Below the pieces are notes generated by a model, which was given only the letters and a program-made list of their open reading frames with translations, did not search any database and was not told where the DNA came from. This document shows positions 32,214 to 41,944 of a DNA stretch of 64,000 nt, in pieces. The translations under genes and the position numbers were made by a program. The stretch's first letter is position 1. Each line of letters begins with the position of its first letter. Source of the DNA: Stutzerimonas stutzeri (lineage in GTDB: Bacteria; Pseudomonadota; Gammaproteobacteria; Pseudomonadales; Pseudomonadaceae); NCBI RefSeq assembly GCF_002890895.1, contig NZ_POUL01000001.1, positions 186,001 to 250,000 on the forward strand. Direction: 5' to 3'.

Positions 32214-32243
32214 GTGACCCCCGGCCCGATGGCCGGGAGTCAC
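32214..32243. terminator. Bidirectional terminator-like hairpin
   Basis: GTGACCCCCGGCC / GGCCGGGAGTCAC forms a 13-bp stem with one mismatch and a CGAT loop, between the convergent mscS-type gene and acsA. Confidence 0.65.
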
Positions 32244-32249
32244 TGCCTA

Positions 32250-34208
32250 TCAACTCATAGCGCGCATCTGGTTGTGCGTTTCAATCAACTGCGGTACCAC
32301 GCCTGGATCAGCAAGGGTCGAGATATCACCCAACGCATCGTGTTCGTCAGTGGCGATCTTGCGCAGGATGCGACGCATGATCTTGCCTGAACGCGTCTTG
32401 GGTAAGCCCGGCGCCCATTGGATTACATCCGGCACAGCAATTGGCCCGATTTCCTTGCGTACCCACTGCTGCAACTCCTGGCGCAATTGATCGGAGGGCT
32501 CCTCGCCCGCCACCAACGTCACGTACACGTAAATCCCCTGCCCCTTGAGCGGATGCGGTACGCCAACCACCGCCGCTTCGGCCACTTTGCGGTGCGCGAC
32601 CATCGCACTTTCGATTTCCGCGGTGCCCATGCGATGCCCGGACACGTTCAGCACATCATCGACTCGCCCGGTGATCCAGTAGTAACCGTCCTCATCACGC
32701 CGAGCACCGTCACCCGTGAAATACATGCCGCGGAAGGTCTTGAAATAGGTGTCGACGAAGCGATCGTGATCTCGATAAATGCTGCGCATCTGCCCAGGCC
32801 AGGAATCGAGGATAACTAGATTGCCTTCGGTAGCCCCTTCGAGAAGGTTGCCGAGATTGTCTACCAACCCGGGCACCACGCCGAAGAAAGGCCGCGTCGC
32901 CGACCCGGGCTTCAGTGCAGTCGCGCCAGGCAAGGGGCTGATCAGGATGCCGCCCGTCTCGGTTTGCCACCAGGTATCGACGATCGGGCAACGCGATTTG
33001 CCGACCGTCTTGTAATACCAATGCCAGGCCTCCGGATTGATCGGTTCGCCCACGGTGCCGAGCAAACGCAGACTCGAACCATCGGCGCCCTCCATCGCCG
33101 CGGGCCCTTCGGCCATCATCGAACGAATCGCAGTCGGCGCGGTGTAGAGGATATTCACCTGATGCTTGTCGATGATCCTGGCGATCCGCGTGACATCCGG
33201 ATAGTTGGGCACGCCCTCATAGATCAGGGTGGTAGCGCCATTGGCCAGTGGGCCATAAATAATATAGCTGTGCCCGGTGATCCAACCGACGTCGGCGGTA
33301 CACCAGTAGACCTCGCCGGGCCGGTAGTCAAACACCCGCTCGTGGGTCAGTGCCGCATATAGCAGATAACCGCCGGAGGTATGCAGCACGCCCTTCGGCT
33401 TGCCGGTAGAGCCGGACGTATAAAGGATGAACAGCGGTTCTTCCGCCCCCATCTCCTTTGGCGCACATACATCCCCAGCCACGCGCATCAGATCCTCGTA
33501 CCAGATGTCGCGATGCGGGTGCCAGCGGATGTCGCCACCGGTGCGCCGCACCACGATGATTTTCTGCACGCAGCGCGTTTGCGGGTTGGTCAAGGCCTCG
33601 TCCACATTGGCCTTCAGCGGCACGTGTTTGCCGCCGCGCAGCCCTTCATCAGCCGTGATCACCACCTTGGACTTGCCATCGATGATCCGTCCGGCCAAGG
33701 CTTCCGGCGAGAAACCACCGAAGACCACCGAATGGATAGCGCCGATGCGCGCGCATGCCAGCATTGCAACCGCCACCTCTGGAACCATCGGCATGTAGAT
33801 CGTGACCACGTCGCCCCGATGCACATCCTGCCCACGTAGCGCGTTGGCAAACTTGCTGACTTCGTGATGCAGCTCGCGGTAGGTGATTTCACGATGATCT
33901 GCCGGGTCGTCACCCTCCCAGATGATCGCAATGTCATCACCCCGGGTGTCGAGATGCCGGTCCAGGCAGTTGGCTGATACGTTCAGCGTGCCATCGGCAA
34001 ACCACTTGATGTCGACATGATGGTCATCGAAGGAGGTCTGTTTAACTCGGGTGAACGGCTTGATCCAATCGAGGCGCTCGGCCTGCTCGCGCCAGAAGCC
34101 GTCAGGGTTGACTACTGACTGTTGATACATGGCTTTGTAAGTGGCTTCGTCGGTCAGCGACTGAGCCGCCGCCTCTGGACTTACCGGATACAGGGACGCA
34201 GCACTCAT
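32250..34208 (-). CDS. acsA: Acetyl-CoA synthetase
   Basis: A 652-residue AMP-forming acetate-CoA ligase. Adenylation motifs: [22 protein letters not shown] (~residue 260), [10 protein letters not shown] (~410) and the hinge [20 protein letters not shown] (~525). The regulatory Lys that is acetylated in this family lies in [12 protein letters not shown] (~610). It activates acetate to acetyl-CoA for growth on acetate and recycling of overflow acetate. The N-terminus ([14 protein letters not shown]) matches the conserved family start. Confidence 0.96.
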   Translation of the reverse strand: MSAASLYPVSPEAAAQSLTDEATYKAMYQQSVVNPDGFWREQAERLDWIKPFTRVKQTSFDDHHVDIKWFADGTLNVSANCLDRHLDTRGDDIAIIWEGDDPADHREITYRELHHEVSKFANALRGQDVHRGDVVTIYMPMVPEVAVAMLACARIGAIHSVVFGGFSPEALAGRIIDGKSKVVITADEGLRGGKHVPLKANVDEALTNPQTRCVQKIIVVRRTGGDIRWHPHRDIWYEDLMRVAGDVCAPKEMGAEEPLFILYTSGSTGKPKGVLHTSGGYLLYAALTHERVFDYRPGEVYWCTADVGWITGHSYIIYGPLANGATTLIYEGVPNYPDVTRIARIIDKHQVNILYTAPTAIRSMMAEGPAAMEGADGSSLRLLGTVGEPINPEAWHWYYKTVGKSRCPIVDTWWQTETGGILISPLPGATALKPGSATRPFFGVVPGLVDNLGNLLEGATEGNLVILDSWPGQMRSIYRDHDRFVDTYFKTFRGMYFTGDGARRDEDGYYWITGRVDDVLNVSGHRMGTAEIESAMVAHRKVAEAAVVGVPHPLKGQGIYVYVTLVAGEEPSDQLRQELQQWVRKEIGPIAVPDVIQWAPGLPKTRSGKIMRRILRKIATDEHDALGDISTLADPGVVPQLIETHNQMRAMS

Positions 34209-34545
34209 GGCGAATACCTCATTCGTCGGTCTTGTTATCGTCTCGAATAACCCTGTCTCACAGGCGAACCCTACGAATCACACCAAGCGCCTGGCAGACG
34301 TCACATTTATCCATGTGGGGCTACCGCGCCCCTGCAAGCCTTGAACCTGCAGAAACGCACTGCTGTGATAGAGCATAGACGCTTCAGTCGAAGCGCACGC
34401 AGCCGCTCCTCTCGGCTGGATGTCTCTACGCACAAACCCAGCCAACGTAACGTCACAACCATCCAGCCCCAGCGATTCGCTCATTGCCTGCAGGATGATG
34501 CGCGGTCATCCTTCGAAGATTAATCGGCCTGGCATAGGTGTTGAT
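34209..34545. other. Divergent intergenic region acsA / CoA transferase
   Basis: 337 nt separating acsA (minus) from the CoA transferase gene (plus). It should hold both promoters. No gene, tRNA or strong hairpin is seen. Confidence 0.5.
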
Positions 34546-35748
34546 ATGCACGAACAGAGTGAGAACAGCTTGCCCCTGCATGGCCTCAAGGTCATCGAGA
34601 TGGGCCAGCTGATTGCAGGCCCCTTCGCCAGCAAGATGCTTGGCGAGTTCGGCGCCGAGGTGATCAAGATCGAGCCACCGGGCGTTGGTGATCCGCTGCG
34701 TAAATGGCGCAAGCTCAAGGACGGCACCTCGCTCTGGTGGCACGTACAGTCGCGCAACAAACAGTCCTTGACTCTGGATCTGAAAGCCGCCGAAGGCCAG
34801 GACATCGTCCGTCAGCTAGTCGCCGAAGCCGATGTAGTGGTGGAGAACTTTCGGCCCGGTACGCTCGAAGAATGGGGTCTGGGGTGGGATGAACTATCCA
34901 GGCTCAACCCACGCCTGATCATGCTGCGCATCTCCGGCTACGGCCAGACCGGCCCCTACCGCGACCTGCCCGGCTTTGGCGTGATTGGTGAGGCTATGGG
35001 CGGCCTGCGCCACCTGTCCGGCTATCCAGGCCAACCGCCCGTGCGCGTGGGGGTGAGCATTGGTGACTCATTGTCATCGCTATATGGCGTGATCGGCGTG
35101 TTGCTCGCACTGCAGGAGCGCAACCGCAGCGGCAAAGGCCAGGAAATAGACGTGGCGCTCTACGAGTCGGTATTCGGCATGATGGAAAGCCTGGTGCCGG
35201 AATACGATGCCTTTGGCTACATTCGCGAGCCCGCCGGCAGCGCCCTGCCCGGCATCACGCCCTCGAACTCCTACCCGTGCAACGACGGCGCCTATGTGCT
35301 GATCGCCGGTAACGGCGACAGCATCTACAAGCGTTTGATGAACCTAATTGGCCGTCAGGATCTGGCCGACGATCCGCGCTTCGCCCATAACGACGGCCGC
35401 GCTCAGCAGGCCGAACTCATCGACGCGGCCATCGGCGAATGGACGATAAAACACAAACGTAACGAAGTGATCGAGGCGTTGAAAGCGGCACGCGTTCCGG
35501 CCGGCTACCCGTACACCGCCGCAGACATTGTCCAGGACCCGCATTACCTCGCGCGCAGAATGATCGAGCAAGTCCAAACCTCAGTCGGCCCGCTCAAGGT
35601 CCCTGGCGTACTCCCCAAACTCAGCCGCACCCCCGGACGCATCGGCACAGGTGGCCCGCAGCTAGGTGAACATACCGAAGACGTATTAGCTGGGCTTGGG
35701 CTAAGTGATGAACAGGTTCGAGGGCTGCGCGAACGAGGCATCACCTAA
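34546..35748 (+). CDS. CaiB/BaiF family III CoA transferase
   Basis: A 400-residue family III CoA transferase. N-terminal LKVIEMGQLIAGPFASKMLGEFGAEVIKIEPP is the CoA-binding start. The catalytic Asp lies in ENFRPGTLEEWGLGWDEL or nearby. GQTGPYRDLPGFGVIGEAMGGL is typical. It moves CoA between carboxylic acids; the substrate cannot be deduced from context. The start at 34546 gives the family N-terminus; the longer frame upstream has no family sequence. Confidence 0.88.
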   Translation: MHEQSENSLPLHGLKVIEMGQLIAGPFASKMLGEFGAEVIKIEPPGVGDPLRKWRKLKDGTSLWWHVQSRNKQSLTLDLKAAEGQDIVRQLVAEADVVVENFRPGTLEEWGLGWDELSRLNPRLIMLRISGYGQTGPYRDLPGFGVIGEAMGGLRHLSGYPGQPPVRVGVSIGDSLSSLYGVIGVLLALQERNRSGKGQEIDVALYESVFGMMESLVPEYDAFGYIREPAGSALPGITPSNSYPCNDGAYVLIAGNGDSIYKRLMNLIGRQDLADDPRFAHNDGRAQQAELIDAAIGEWTIKHKRNEVIEALKAARVPAGYPYTAADIVQDPHYLARRMIEQVQTSVGPLKVPGVLPKLSRTPGRIGTGGPQLGEHTEDVLAGLGLSDEQVRGLRERGIT

Positions 35749-36053
35749 CACGCGGACCTTCGTAGGGTGGATGACGTTTTTTCATCCACTGTGACAGCGT
35801 TAAATGTTTGATGGAGAAGCGTCACCCACTCAACGAGGCGGCAGCTATCCGCTGCGTGACATGACTTCGTCATGGCCAAAACCCGCTACATGCAATGCGC
35901 GGGATCAGCTGTACGCGTGATAAGCCGCCAGCAAACCGAAATAGCTTCACGCCGAAGCGGCATCTCTCTATGACACCAGAGGAAGGCAACGCTCTTACAA
36001 CCTATGGGAAGCTAGGCCCGCGGTGGTGGCAGCTTACAGCCAGGCCAATATGC
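35749..36053. other. Intergenic region with palindromic repeat
   Basis: 305 nt between the CoA transferase gene and wbpM. It contains the GTAGGGTGG-type repeat (35763-35837) and a small hairpin CATGAC-TTC-GTCATG (35860-35874). No gene is supported. Confidence 0.5.
35763..35837. repeat. GTAGGGTGG-type extragenic palindromic element
   Basis: Left arm GTAGGGTGGATGACG followed by T6 and CATCCAC forms a local hairpin (GTGGATGA 35767-35774 / TCATCCAC 35782-35789). About 40 nt on, GATGGAGAAGCGTCACCCACT is a decayed inverted copy of the left arm. Such elements are common between genes in pseudomonads. Being just after the CoA transferase stop, it may also help terminate transcription. Confidence 0.65.
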
Positions 36054-38066
36054 CTACTCAGTCGGACCTACCCTGCGCTGCTGATAAATCAAGTCAACAA
36101 TTTCACCCTCAGGCACATAGCCGCTCACCACCTCGCGCAGCAGTACCCGAACCTGCGGATAATCATCCTGCTCTACGGCCTTGAGCAGCTTGGCCAGCAC
36201 ACCGCGCAGCACATCCCAGGTGAAATACTCCTCATCGGCCCGCATGATCATCGGGTGCTCGGTCGGGCTCACGTTATCGCCGATAAGCAGTTCTTCATAC
36301 AGCTTCTCGCCTGGACGCAAACCGGTGAACTCGATCGCGATGTCCCCGTGCGCGCATTTTTCCGAACGTACACTAAGGCCGGACAGATGAATCAATTTTT
36401 CAGCCAATTCAGCGATCATCACTGGCTGCCCCATGTCCAGCACGAACACATCGCCACCCTGCCCCATGGAGCCCGCTTGAATAACAAGCTGCGCCGCCTC
36501 AGGAATGGTCATGAAGTAACGGGTGATCTTGGGGTGGGTCACCGTCACCGGCCCGCCGCCGCGAATTTGTTGATAGAACCGAGGGATCACTGACCCTGAA
36601 GAACCCAGCACATTGCCGAAGCGAACCATGGTGAACCGTGTCTTATTGACGTGATGCACCGCGCCGTCCGCATTGAACAGTACCGGCGCCGTCTCGCGGC
36701 TCAGCGCCTGTAGGATCATCTCAGCTACCCGCTTGGTACTGCCCATTACGTTGGTAGGTCGCACCGCCTTGTCAGTGGAGATCAGCACGAAGTTGGCCAC
36801 ACCCGTCTGCACGGCGGCCTGGGCCGTGTTCAAGGTGCCCAGCACGTTGTTCAAAACGCCTTCGGCGACGTTGTGCTCCACCATCGGCACATGCTTATAG
36901 GCCGCCGCGTGATAAATCGTCTCCACTTGCCAGGTGCGCATCACGTCCAGCAGGCGCTCTGGATTTCGAATTGAACCCAAAATCGGAACCAGCCTGATCG
37001 GCAGCGAAGCGCGCTCAATCGTTCGTTCCAGTTCGATATGAATGCTGTAGAGATTGAACTCACTATGCTCGAACAACAGCAACATCTTCGGCTTGTTGGA
37101 AAGAATCTGCCGGCATAGCTCCGAACCTATCGAGCCGCCCGCGCCAGTCACCATAACAACCTTGCCGAGAATGCACTTTTCGAACAACGCTTGCTGCGGC
37201 GGCACGGCATCGCGACCCAGCAGGTCGGCGATATCCACCTCCTGGATGTCCTCGACCTTCACCCGTCCACTTGCCAAATCCATGAAATTAGGGACACTGC
37301 GAACGTGAAGCGGATAGTGCTCAAGCGTCTCCAATATCTCCCGGCGCCGCGCACGGGATGCTGACGGAATGGCCAGCAAAATCTCGTCACTGCCAGTCTC
37401 GTCGATCATCTGTTGAATGTGCTTTGGCGAATACACCCTAATACCTGCGATGACTCGATTGGCCAGGTTGGGATCGTCATCAATGAACGCGACGGGCCTC
37501 ATTACCCGACCGAGGCGCAACGCCGCTGCCAACTGATTGCCAGCTGTCCCGGCACCATAGATGGCAATTCTGGTCAGCCCTGTATCACGACGATTCAAAC
37601 CCAGCGTTTGCCCGGCGGCGAACCAGTCGCCCAAGAAGTACTGGCGCATCAGGAGCCGCAACCCCCCAATCAAAACCAAACTCAGCCACCAATAGTTAAA
37701 CACCATCGAGCGGGGAATCAGCTTGGGCGCGTCGGTTCGCCAATAGATCGCCAGCGCCAGAAGCAAAGCCGATAGCGTGACGGCCTTGGCTATGGCCACT
37801 AATGCGTCATTGCCAAAATAGCGCATCACCGCGCGGTACATCCCCAAACGGATAAAAAACGGCAATGACAACAATGGCGCAATGCCAAACAACCATGCGT
37901 GCCGCCCTAGCGGCTCGACGAAATCGGGTTCACCGAGCCGGACGAAAAACGCCAGCCATAGCGATAGCCAGACCAACAGCACATCTGTGGCAACCTGAAC
38001 CAAACGCTTCTGCCGCCTAGGCAAACGCACCAAATGTGCACGCAGCTTTTCAGCCAACCTCAACAT
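36054..38066 (-). CDS. wbpM: UDP-GlcNAc C6-dehydratase of the WbpM family
   Basis: A 670-residue inner-membrane protein. Four N-terminal helices (residues ~20-130) and a CoA-binding-like domain (YGAGTAGNQLAAALR, ~170) precede the SDR catalytic domain starting GKVVMVTGAGGSIGSELCRQIL (~300). The atypical triad of this family is visible in STDKAVRPTNVMGSTKRVAEM, with Met and Lys four apart instead of Tyr-x3-Lys. WbpM converts UDP-GlcNAc to UDP-4-keto-6-deoxy-GlcNAc, precursor of QuiNAc/FucNAc in O-antigen. It closes the O-antigen locus, as in P. aeruginosa. The 357 nt upstream suggest its own promoter. Confidence 0.94.
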   Translation of the reverse strand: MLRLAEKLRAHLVRLPRRQKRLVQVATDVLLVWLSLWLAFFVRLGEPDFVEPLGRHAWLFGIAPLLSLPFFIRLGMYRAVMRYFGNDALVAIAKAVTLSALLLALAIYWRTDAPKLIPRSMVFNYWWLSLVLIGGLRLLMRQYFLGDWFAAGQTLGLNRRDTGLTRIAIYGAGTAGNQLAAALRLGRVMRPVAFIDDDPNLANRVIAGIRVYSPKHIQQMIDETGSDEILLAIPSASRARRREILETLEHYPLHVRSVPNFMDLASGRVKVEDIQEVDIADLLGRDAVPPQQALFEKCILGKVVMVTGAGGSIGSELCRQILSNKPKMLLLFEHSEFNLYSIHIELERTIERASLPIRLVPILGSIRNPERLLDVMRTWQVETIYHAAAYKHVPMVEHNVAEGVLNNVLGTLNTAQAAVQTGVANFVLISTDKAVRPTNVMGSTKRVAEMILQALSRETAPVLFNADGAVHHVNKTRFTMVRFGNVLGSSGSVIPRFYQQIRGGGPVTVTHPKITRYFMTIPEAAQLVIQAGSMGQGGDVFVLDMGQPVMIAELAEKLIHLSGLSVRSEKCAHGDIAIEFTGLRPGEKLYEELLIGDNVSPTEHPMIMRADEEYFTWDVLRGVLAKLLKAVEQDDYPQVRVLLREVVSGYVPEGEIVDLIYQQRRVGPTE

Positions 38067-38423
38067 ATTTATGCCTCAGATAGCGGCCTGAAGCCGCCCG
38101 GTACCAAGCAACGAAAACCAATAAAGATTCATTGACAGAATCCAGACAACAGACTGGCGAGTGATATCCGGCTGCAACGCTGAAAATAGAGCAATTGTCC
38201 CGACTTAGCCGAAGCTACTACCAGTTGGCGAACAGATCTTAGGTGCTAAGGGCGGCCATCTACAAAAGCTTGTCAATCTATAGAAGTCCTATGGGCGGAA
38301 AGCCCTCGCTACGATCGCAAATCGTGCGCCCTGGATTTTGAAAAATCGAGCCGAAAGCATAGTCCACGACGAATGCGCCGGAAGGGCTGCAGACTCGCCG
38401 CTAACGACTTTCGGTTTACTACC
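38067..38423. other. Intergenic region between wbpM and the sugar transferase
   Basis: 357 nt with no supported gene and visibly lower GC than flanking genes. Likely carries a wbpM promoter. Overlapping open frames on the plus strand are antisense to the sugar transferase and lack family patterns. Confidence 0.45.
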
Positions 38424-38972
38424 TTACCGAACTCGATCACCCGCGCCGTTGCCTGCCACGGTCATAAAGATGTACTTGAAATATGCCAACAGCGTAAGGC
38501 TGCGGATCATCCGCTGGTCAGTCTCAGCCAGCAACGCCGGTGTGGACATATCTATGTCGCTCACCTGCGCCAGCCCGGTGATCCCCGGGCGAACTTCGAA
38601 AACTCCACGTTTGGCACGTTCGCCGGTCAATTCAAGCTGATTGAACAACCCTGGCCGCGGCCCGACCAGGCTCATCTCGCCTTTCATCACGTTCCACAGC
38701 TGGGGCAACTCATCCAGCTTGGTCCTGCGAAGAAAATGGCCGAAACGGGTAATAGACGTGCGGCTCGCCAGATGCGTAGCAACCGAGGCGGTATCGACCC
38801 TCATGGTCCTGAACTTAACCAGCGTAAAGGGTTGCTGATAACGACCGACACGCACCTGCCGGAAAATAGGAGAGCCGGTGTCGAACAGGCCAATTATCGT
38901 CAACGCCAGCAACACCGGAAAACCCACCACCAAACCCAGCAGCGAAAGGATCAAATCAAAAGTACGAATCAA
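38424..38972 (-). CDS. Initiating sugar-1-phosphate transferase (PglC/WcaJ type)
   Basis: A 182-residue monotopic phosphoglycosyl transferase of the bacterial sugar transferase family, which starts glycan synthesis on undecaprenyl phosphate. One N-terminal hydrophobic hairpin ([23 protein letters not shown]) is followed by [34 protein letters not shown] and [11 protein letters not shown], the family's core motifs. A TTG start at 38972 is the only in-frame option: AGGTGA overlapping the previous stop codon is its ribosome-binding site, indicating coupling to the epimerase gene. It probably uses a WbpM-derived UDP-sugar. Confidence 0.9.
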   Translation of the reverse strand: MIRTFDLILSLLGLVVGFPVLLALTIIGLFDTGSPIFRQVRVGRYQQPFTLVKFRTMRVDTASVATHLASRTSITRFGHFLRRTKLDELPQLWNVMKGEMSLVGPRPGLFNQLELTGERAKRGVFEVRPGITGLAQVSDIDMSTPALLAETDQRMIRSLTLLAYFKYIFMTVAGNGAGDRVR

Positions 38973-38976
38973 ACGT

Positions 38977-39936
38977 TCACCTGGTTGCTAAGCTATTGGA
39001 AGACTCGAAGCAGTACTTGAGCCCTTCATCCACTGGGTAAGGAGGCGTCCAGTCCAGCATTTCGCGCGTCTTGCTGATATCCACCTGCAACGAGCCGAGC
39101 AGCCTTTGGGCCATCGCCTTTTTGCCTAGCAACGTTGCGCCGAGCTGAAGCATGCCTGCCGGCACCGGAACCAACCGTGCTGGCTTACCCATGGCCTCAG
39201 CCACGCCCTTTAGTAACTCGGTAGTGGAAAGATCTTGGCCATCGCTTACGAGAAACATCTGATTGGCCGCGGCTGGATGGTTGAGGCAGCGGGTGATCAG
39301 ATCGACAAGATTACCGATTCCCACTAGGGAGCGCTTGTTGTGGATGGCACCGAGCGGGAGCGGAAGCCCCTTCTCCACCAACTTGATCATGCTCGCAAAA
39401 TTCCCCTTCACTCCGGGGCCATAAATTAATGGCGGGCGGACGATCACCACTTCCATACCGGTTCTAGCTGCTAGCGCCAATAGACCGACTTCCGCCTCCA
39501 ACTTTGATATTCCGTAGGGATCAATGGGGCCAGGAATATCGTCGGCGCGAAACGGAGTACCCGGACGGGTCTGTTCACCCGATACCTTGATAGAGCTGAT
39601 AAACACGAAGCGCCGCACACCAGCTTGGGCGGCTTGGCGCGCTAAGCCTAGCGTCGCGAAAACGTTGACTTGGCGAAAGGCACTTAACGGGTCACGGCTA
39701 TACTCATCCATCACATGAACACGTGCGGCTGTATGGACCACAACGTCGATGTTCTGTAATGGCGAATCCCATTCAGAGGCGCCGTTCAGGTCTCCGACAA
39801 CACGGTATTCGACCGCCTGGACCGGTGCAGATACCGCACGTCTCGTCGTAGCGACCACTTCGTGTCCTTGTTGCTTCAGCACCGGTACCAATGCCGAACC
39901 CAAAAAGCCTGACGCACCGGTCACCAGTACGCGCAT
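38977..39936 (-). CDS. Extended SDR epimerase/reductase (WbpV/WbjF-like)
   Basis: A 319-residue NAD(P)-dependent sugar epimerase/reductase. Rossmann motif TGASGFLGSALVP, HTAARVHVM, SSIKVSGE and the YxxxK dyad in DPYGISKLEAE. Relatives in O-antigen loci reduce the 4-keto group of the WbpM product to make UDP-QuiNAc or UDP-FucNAc. It lies directly ahead of the initiating transferase, so the pair probably makes and loads the first sugar. It has a large untranslated gap upstream (583 nt). Confidence 0.88.
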   Translation of the reverse strand: MRVLVTGASGFLGSALVPVLKQQGHEVVATTRRAVSAPVQAVEYRVVGDLNGASEWDSPLQNIDVVVHTAARVHVMDEYSRDPLSAFRQVNVFATLGLARQAAQAGVRRFVFISSIKVSGEQTRPGTPFRADDIPGPIDPYGISKLEAEVGLLALAARTGMEVVIVRPPLIYGPGVKGNFASMIKLVEKGLPLPLGAIHNKRSLVGIGNLVDLITRCLNHPAAANQMFLVSDGQDLSTTELLKGVAEAMGKPARLVPVPAGMLQLGATLLGKKAMAQRLLGSLQVDISKTREMLDWTPPYPVDEGLKYCFESSNSLATR

Positions 39937-40519
39937 GACACCCCCATTACACGAGTTCGCGATAAGGTCGATATAGGACCTTTTGAACTATGTTCTGCCC
40001 AACCGGCAGAATGGTGAAGGGATTGGCGATGAGTTTCACGAAGGGCAGGCCAGAGGCTGCTGCGTCCCCCCGATAAGATGACAGAGATTAACTTCACTCG
40101 TTAAAATCCTTAATTTGATACAAGTCTAGAGCTGGTATCACAAGACTCAGCGACCACTACAACTGCTCGCCTTATCGCTCATCATTTCGCTGATTGTCTG
40201 CTACGCCATATCTTGGAATAGCAATATCCAGTGTTTGCTATGCTGCTCAGATGCGTATCTAAACGCTCTCGCCAAAGCCTGTTCGGACTTTTCTATCACC
40301 GGGGCAATGCAGCTTTGTCGAATAAACGCCAGTGCATGCGATACCTGCTCTACATCAACCGTAACTGTAAACGCCACCAAACCGCCAGTCGGAGCCTGGC
40401 TTAGATTTCCCGACCTGGCGAGCCAGCCGCTTGATGGCTGGCACAAAAGCGCGCTGTGCCTTAATTCGCGGAGCGCCCTAATTACCCGATGTTCCAGACA
40501 ATCGCAAAACCGGGGCGAT
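39937..40519. other. Orphan gap inside the O-antigen locus
   Basis: 583 nt between the flippase and epimerase genes. An open frame on the minus strand (40201-40572) overlaps the flippase gene end and encodes a C-terminal stretch with plausible helical sequence (VEQVSHALAFIRQSCIAP), but no start signal or family is evident. It may be the remnant of a lost gene. Confidence 0.4.
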
Positions 40520-41944
40520 TTAGATTGTCGTTCTGGCAATCGCAAGCAAACGCCGAGTGACCCAGAGCCCACCCGCAGAACACAGAATGCTCAAAACCGC
40601 CAGCAGCACCATTTTGCTGTAAGCGTCCATAGCTGAGCAGGCAAAGATCAGGCACGAAGCCATGATGCTTGCCGCCAGTGCCCACCAATGCTGGCTTGTC
40701 GGAAGTCGCAGTTTCTCCAACATAGAGGCCAGGCCTATTGAGTCGACGAGGATCCGAAGCGTCCAGGCCCAGGCGGCCCCTTCAATACCGAAGCTCTGGA
40801 TGCTGACATACAGCAGCGGCAAAAACAAAACGAGTTCCACGAGATGCATCTTTGCCATCCAGGCTGCATGACCACGCCCCAAAAGGTACGTCTGGAAAAT
40901 TTGGGCTAGGCAGTTGAACATCACCCCGATCGCCAGAATTCTTAGCGTCGGTGCTGCCCCACGGCTGAACTCGGGTGAAACCCACCAACCTAGAAGTTCT
41001 GGTGCAAACAGAATGATCAGAGCAACAACCGGAGTGACAGACGCTAGTACGATGGCACTACCTAAGATTAACAGTTGGTTACTTATGCCAACAAACTTGG
41101 TACATCGAGCCATGTACGGAAACAGCACACTGCTCAAGGCTGAAGGGAGAATGAATAGCTTGGTGACGAACTCATAAGGAGTGGTATAAAGTGCGAGAGA
41201 GGACGCAAAGGAACTCGACGCTAGAAAAAATCTGTCCATGTACAACATCAAGGCACTTGCCAGGTTTGACACCGTTATCCAGCCACCAAAGGTCAGCATA
41301 TTGCGCAACTCTACCCTGCGTCTTGATTGGCTCACGTTTCCTTTTGGAAGATAAGTTCGGCAGCTCCATGCCATGACTAGCATTCCAACGAATCGCGCAC
41401 AAAGCATGATTGCTATAATGTAGTCAATTCTAGGCGCCGACCCTAGAACAAAAACTGGTGCGATAAAGGTGACGAGCCCAAAGCCGAGACGCACCGTAGA
41501 TACCACCGAAAATCGATGAAGCCCTTCCAGTATCCCGCGAAGACCGCCACTAATGATCACGAGCGGAATGCTCGCGGCCAGTAGCAGCACGCTTAGGTCG
41601 AACTCGTCTTTACCTAGACCAAAGCGCTGGTAATCGAACTGGCGTGTCACTACTAGAGTGAGTAGCCCCATGACTACGCCGAAAAGCGCCATCAGGCACA
41701 AGCCTGAACGAACCACGGAGCGGAGCCTCGGCATTCGTCCCTGCAAGGCTGCAACACGTTTGGTGAGCGCTCTAGAAATTCCAAGATCGAAGAGGCTGGC
41801 ATAGCCAATGACTGCCCATATCAGAGTCAGCACGCCAAAGCGTTGAAGACCCAAATCATTGATAATATATGGAACGGTTAGCAAGCCTACTAAAAGAGGG
41901 ATTGCCAGCGAGGCGAGGCTTAGAAAGCTGTTGCGAAAGATCAT
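40520..41944 (-). CDS. Wzx-like polysaccharide flippase
   Basis: A 474-residue protein with about 12-14 predicted membrane helices, of the MATE/PST type (MIFRNSFLSLASLAIPLLVGLLTVPYIINDLGLQRFGVLTLIWAVIGYASLFDLGISRALTK is the typical flippase start, with LGIxRAL). It should flip undecaprenyl-linked O-units to the periplasm. The ATG at 41944 overlaps the TGA of the preceding gene (ATGA), so the two are coupled. No ABC-type exporter is in the window, in line with a Wzx/Wzy route. Confidence 0.85.
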   Translation of the reverse strand: MIFRNSFLSLASLAIPLLVGLLTVPYIINDLGLQRFGVLTLIWAVIGYASLFDLGISRALTKRVAALQGRMPRLRSVVRSGLCLMALFGVVMGLLTLVVTRQFDYQRFGLGKDEFDLSVLLLAASIPLVIISGGLRGILEGLHRFSVVSTVRLGFGLVTFIAPVFVLGSAPRIDYIIAIMLCARFVGMLVMAWSCRTYLPKGNVSQSRRRVELRNMLTFGGWITVSNLASALMLYMDRFFLASSSFASSLALYTTPYEFVTKLFILPSALSSVLFPYMARCTKFVGISNQLLILGSAIVLASVTPVVALIILFAPELLGWWVSPEFSRGAAPTLRILAIGVMFNCLAQIFQTYLLGRGHAAWMAKMHLVELVLFLPLLYVSIQSFGIEGAAWAWTLRILVDSIGLASMLEKLRLPTSQHWWALAASIMASCLIFACSAMDAYSKMVLLAVLSILCSAGGLWVTRRLLAIARTTI

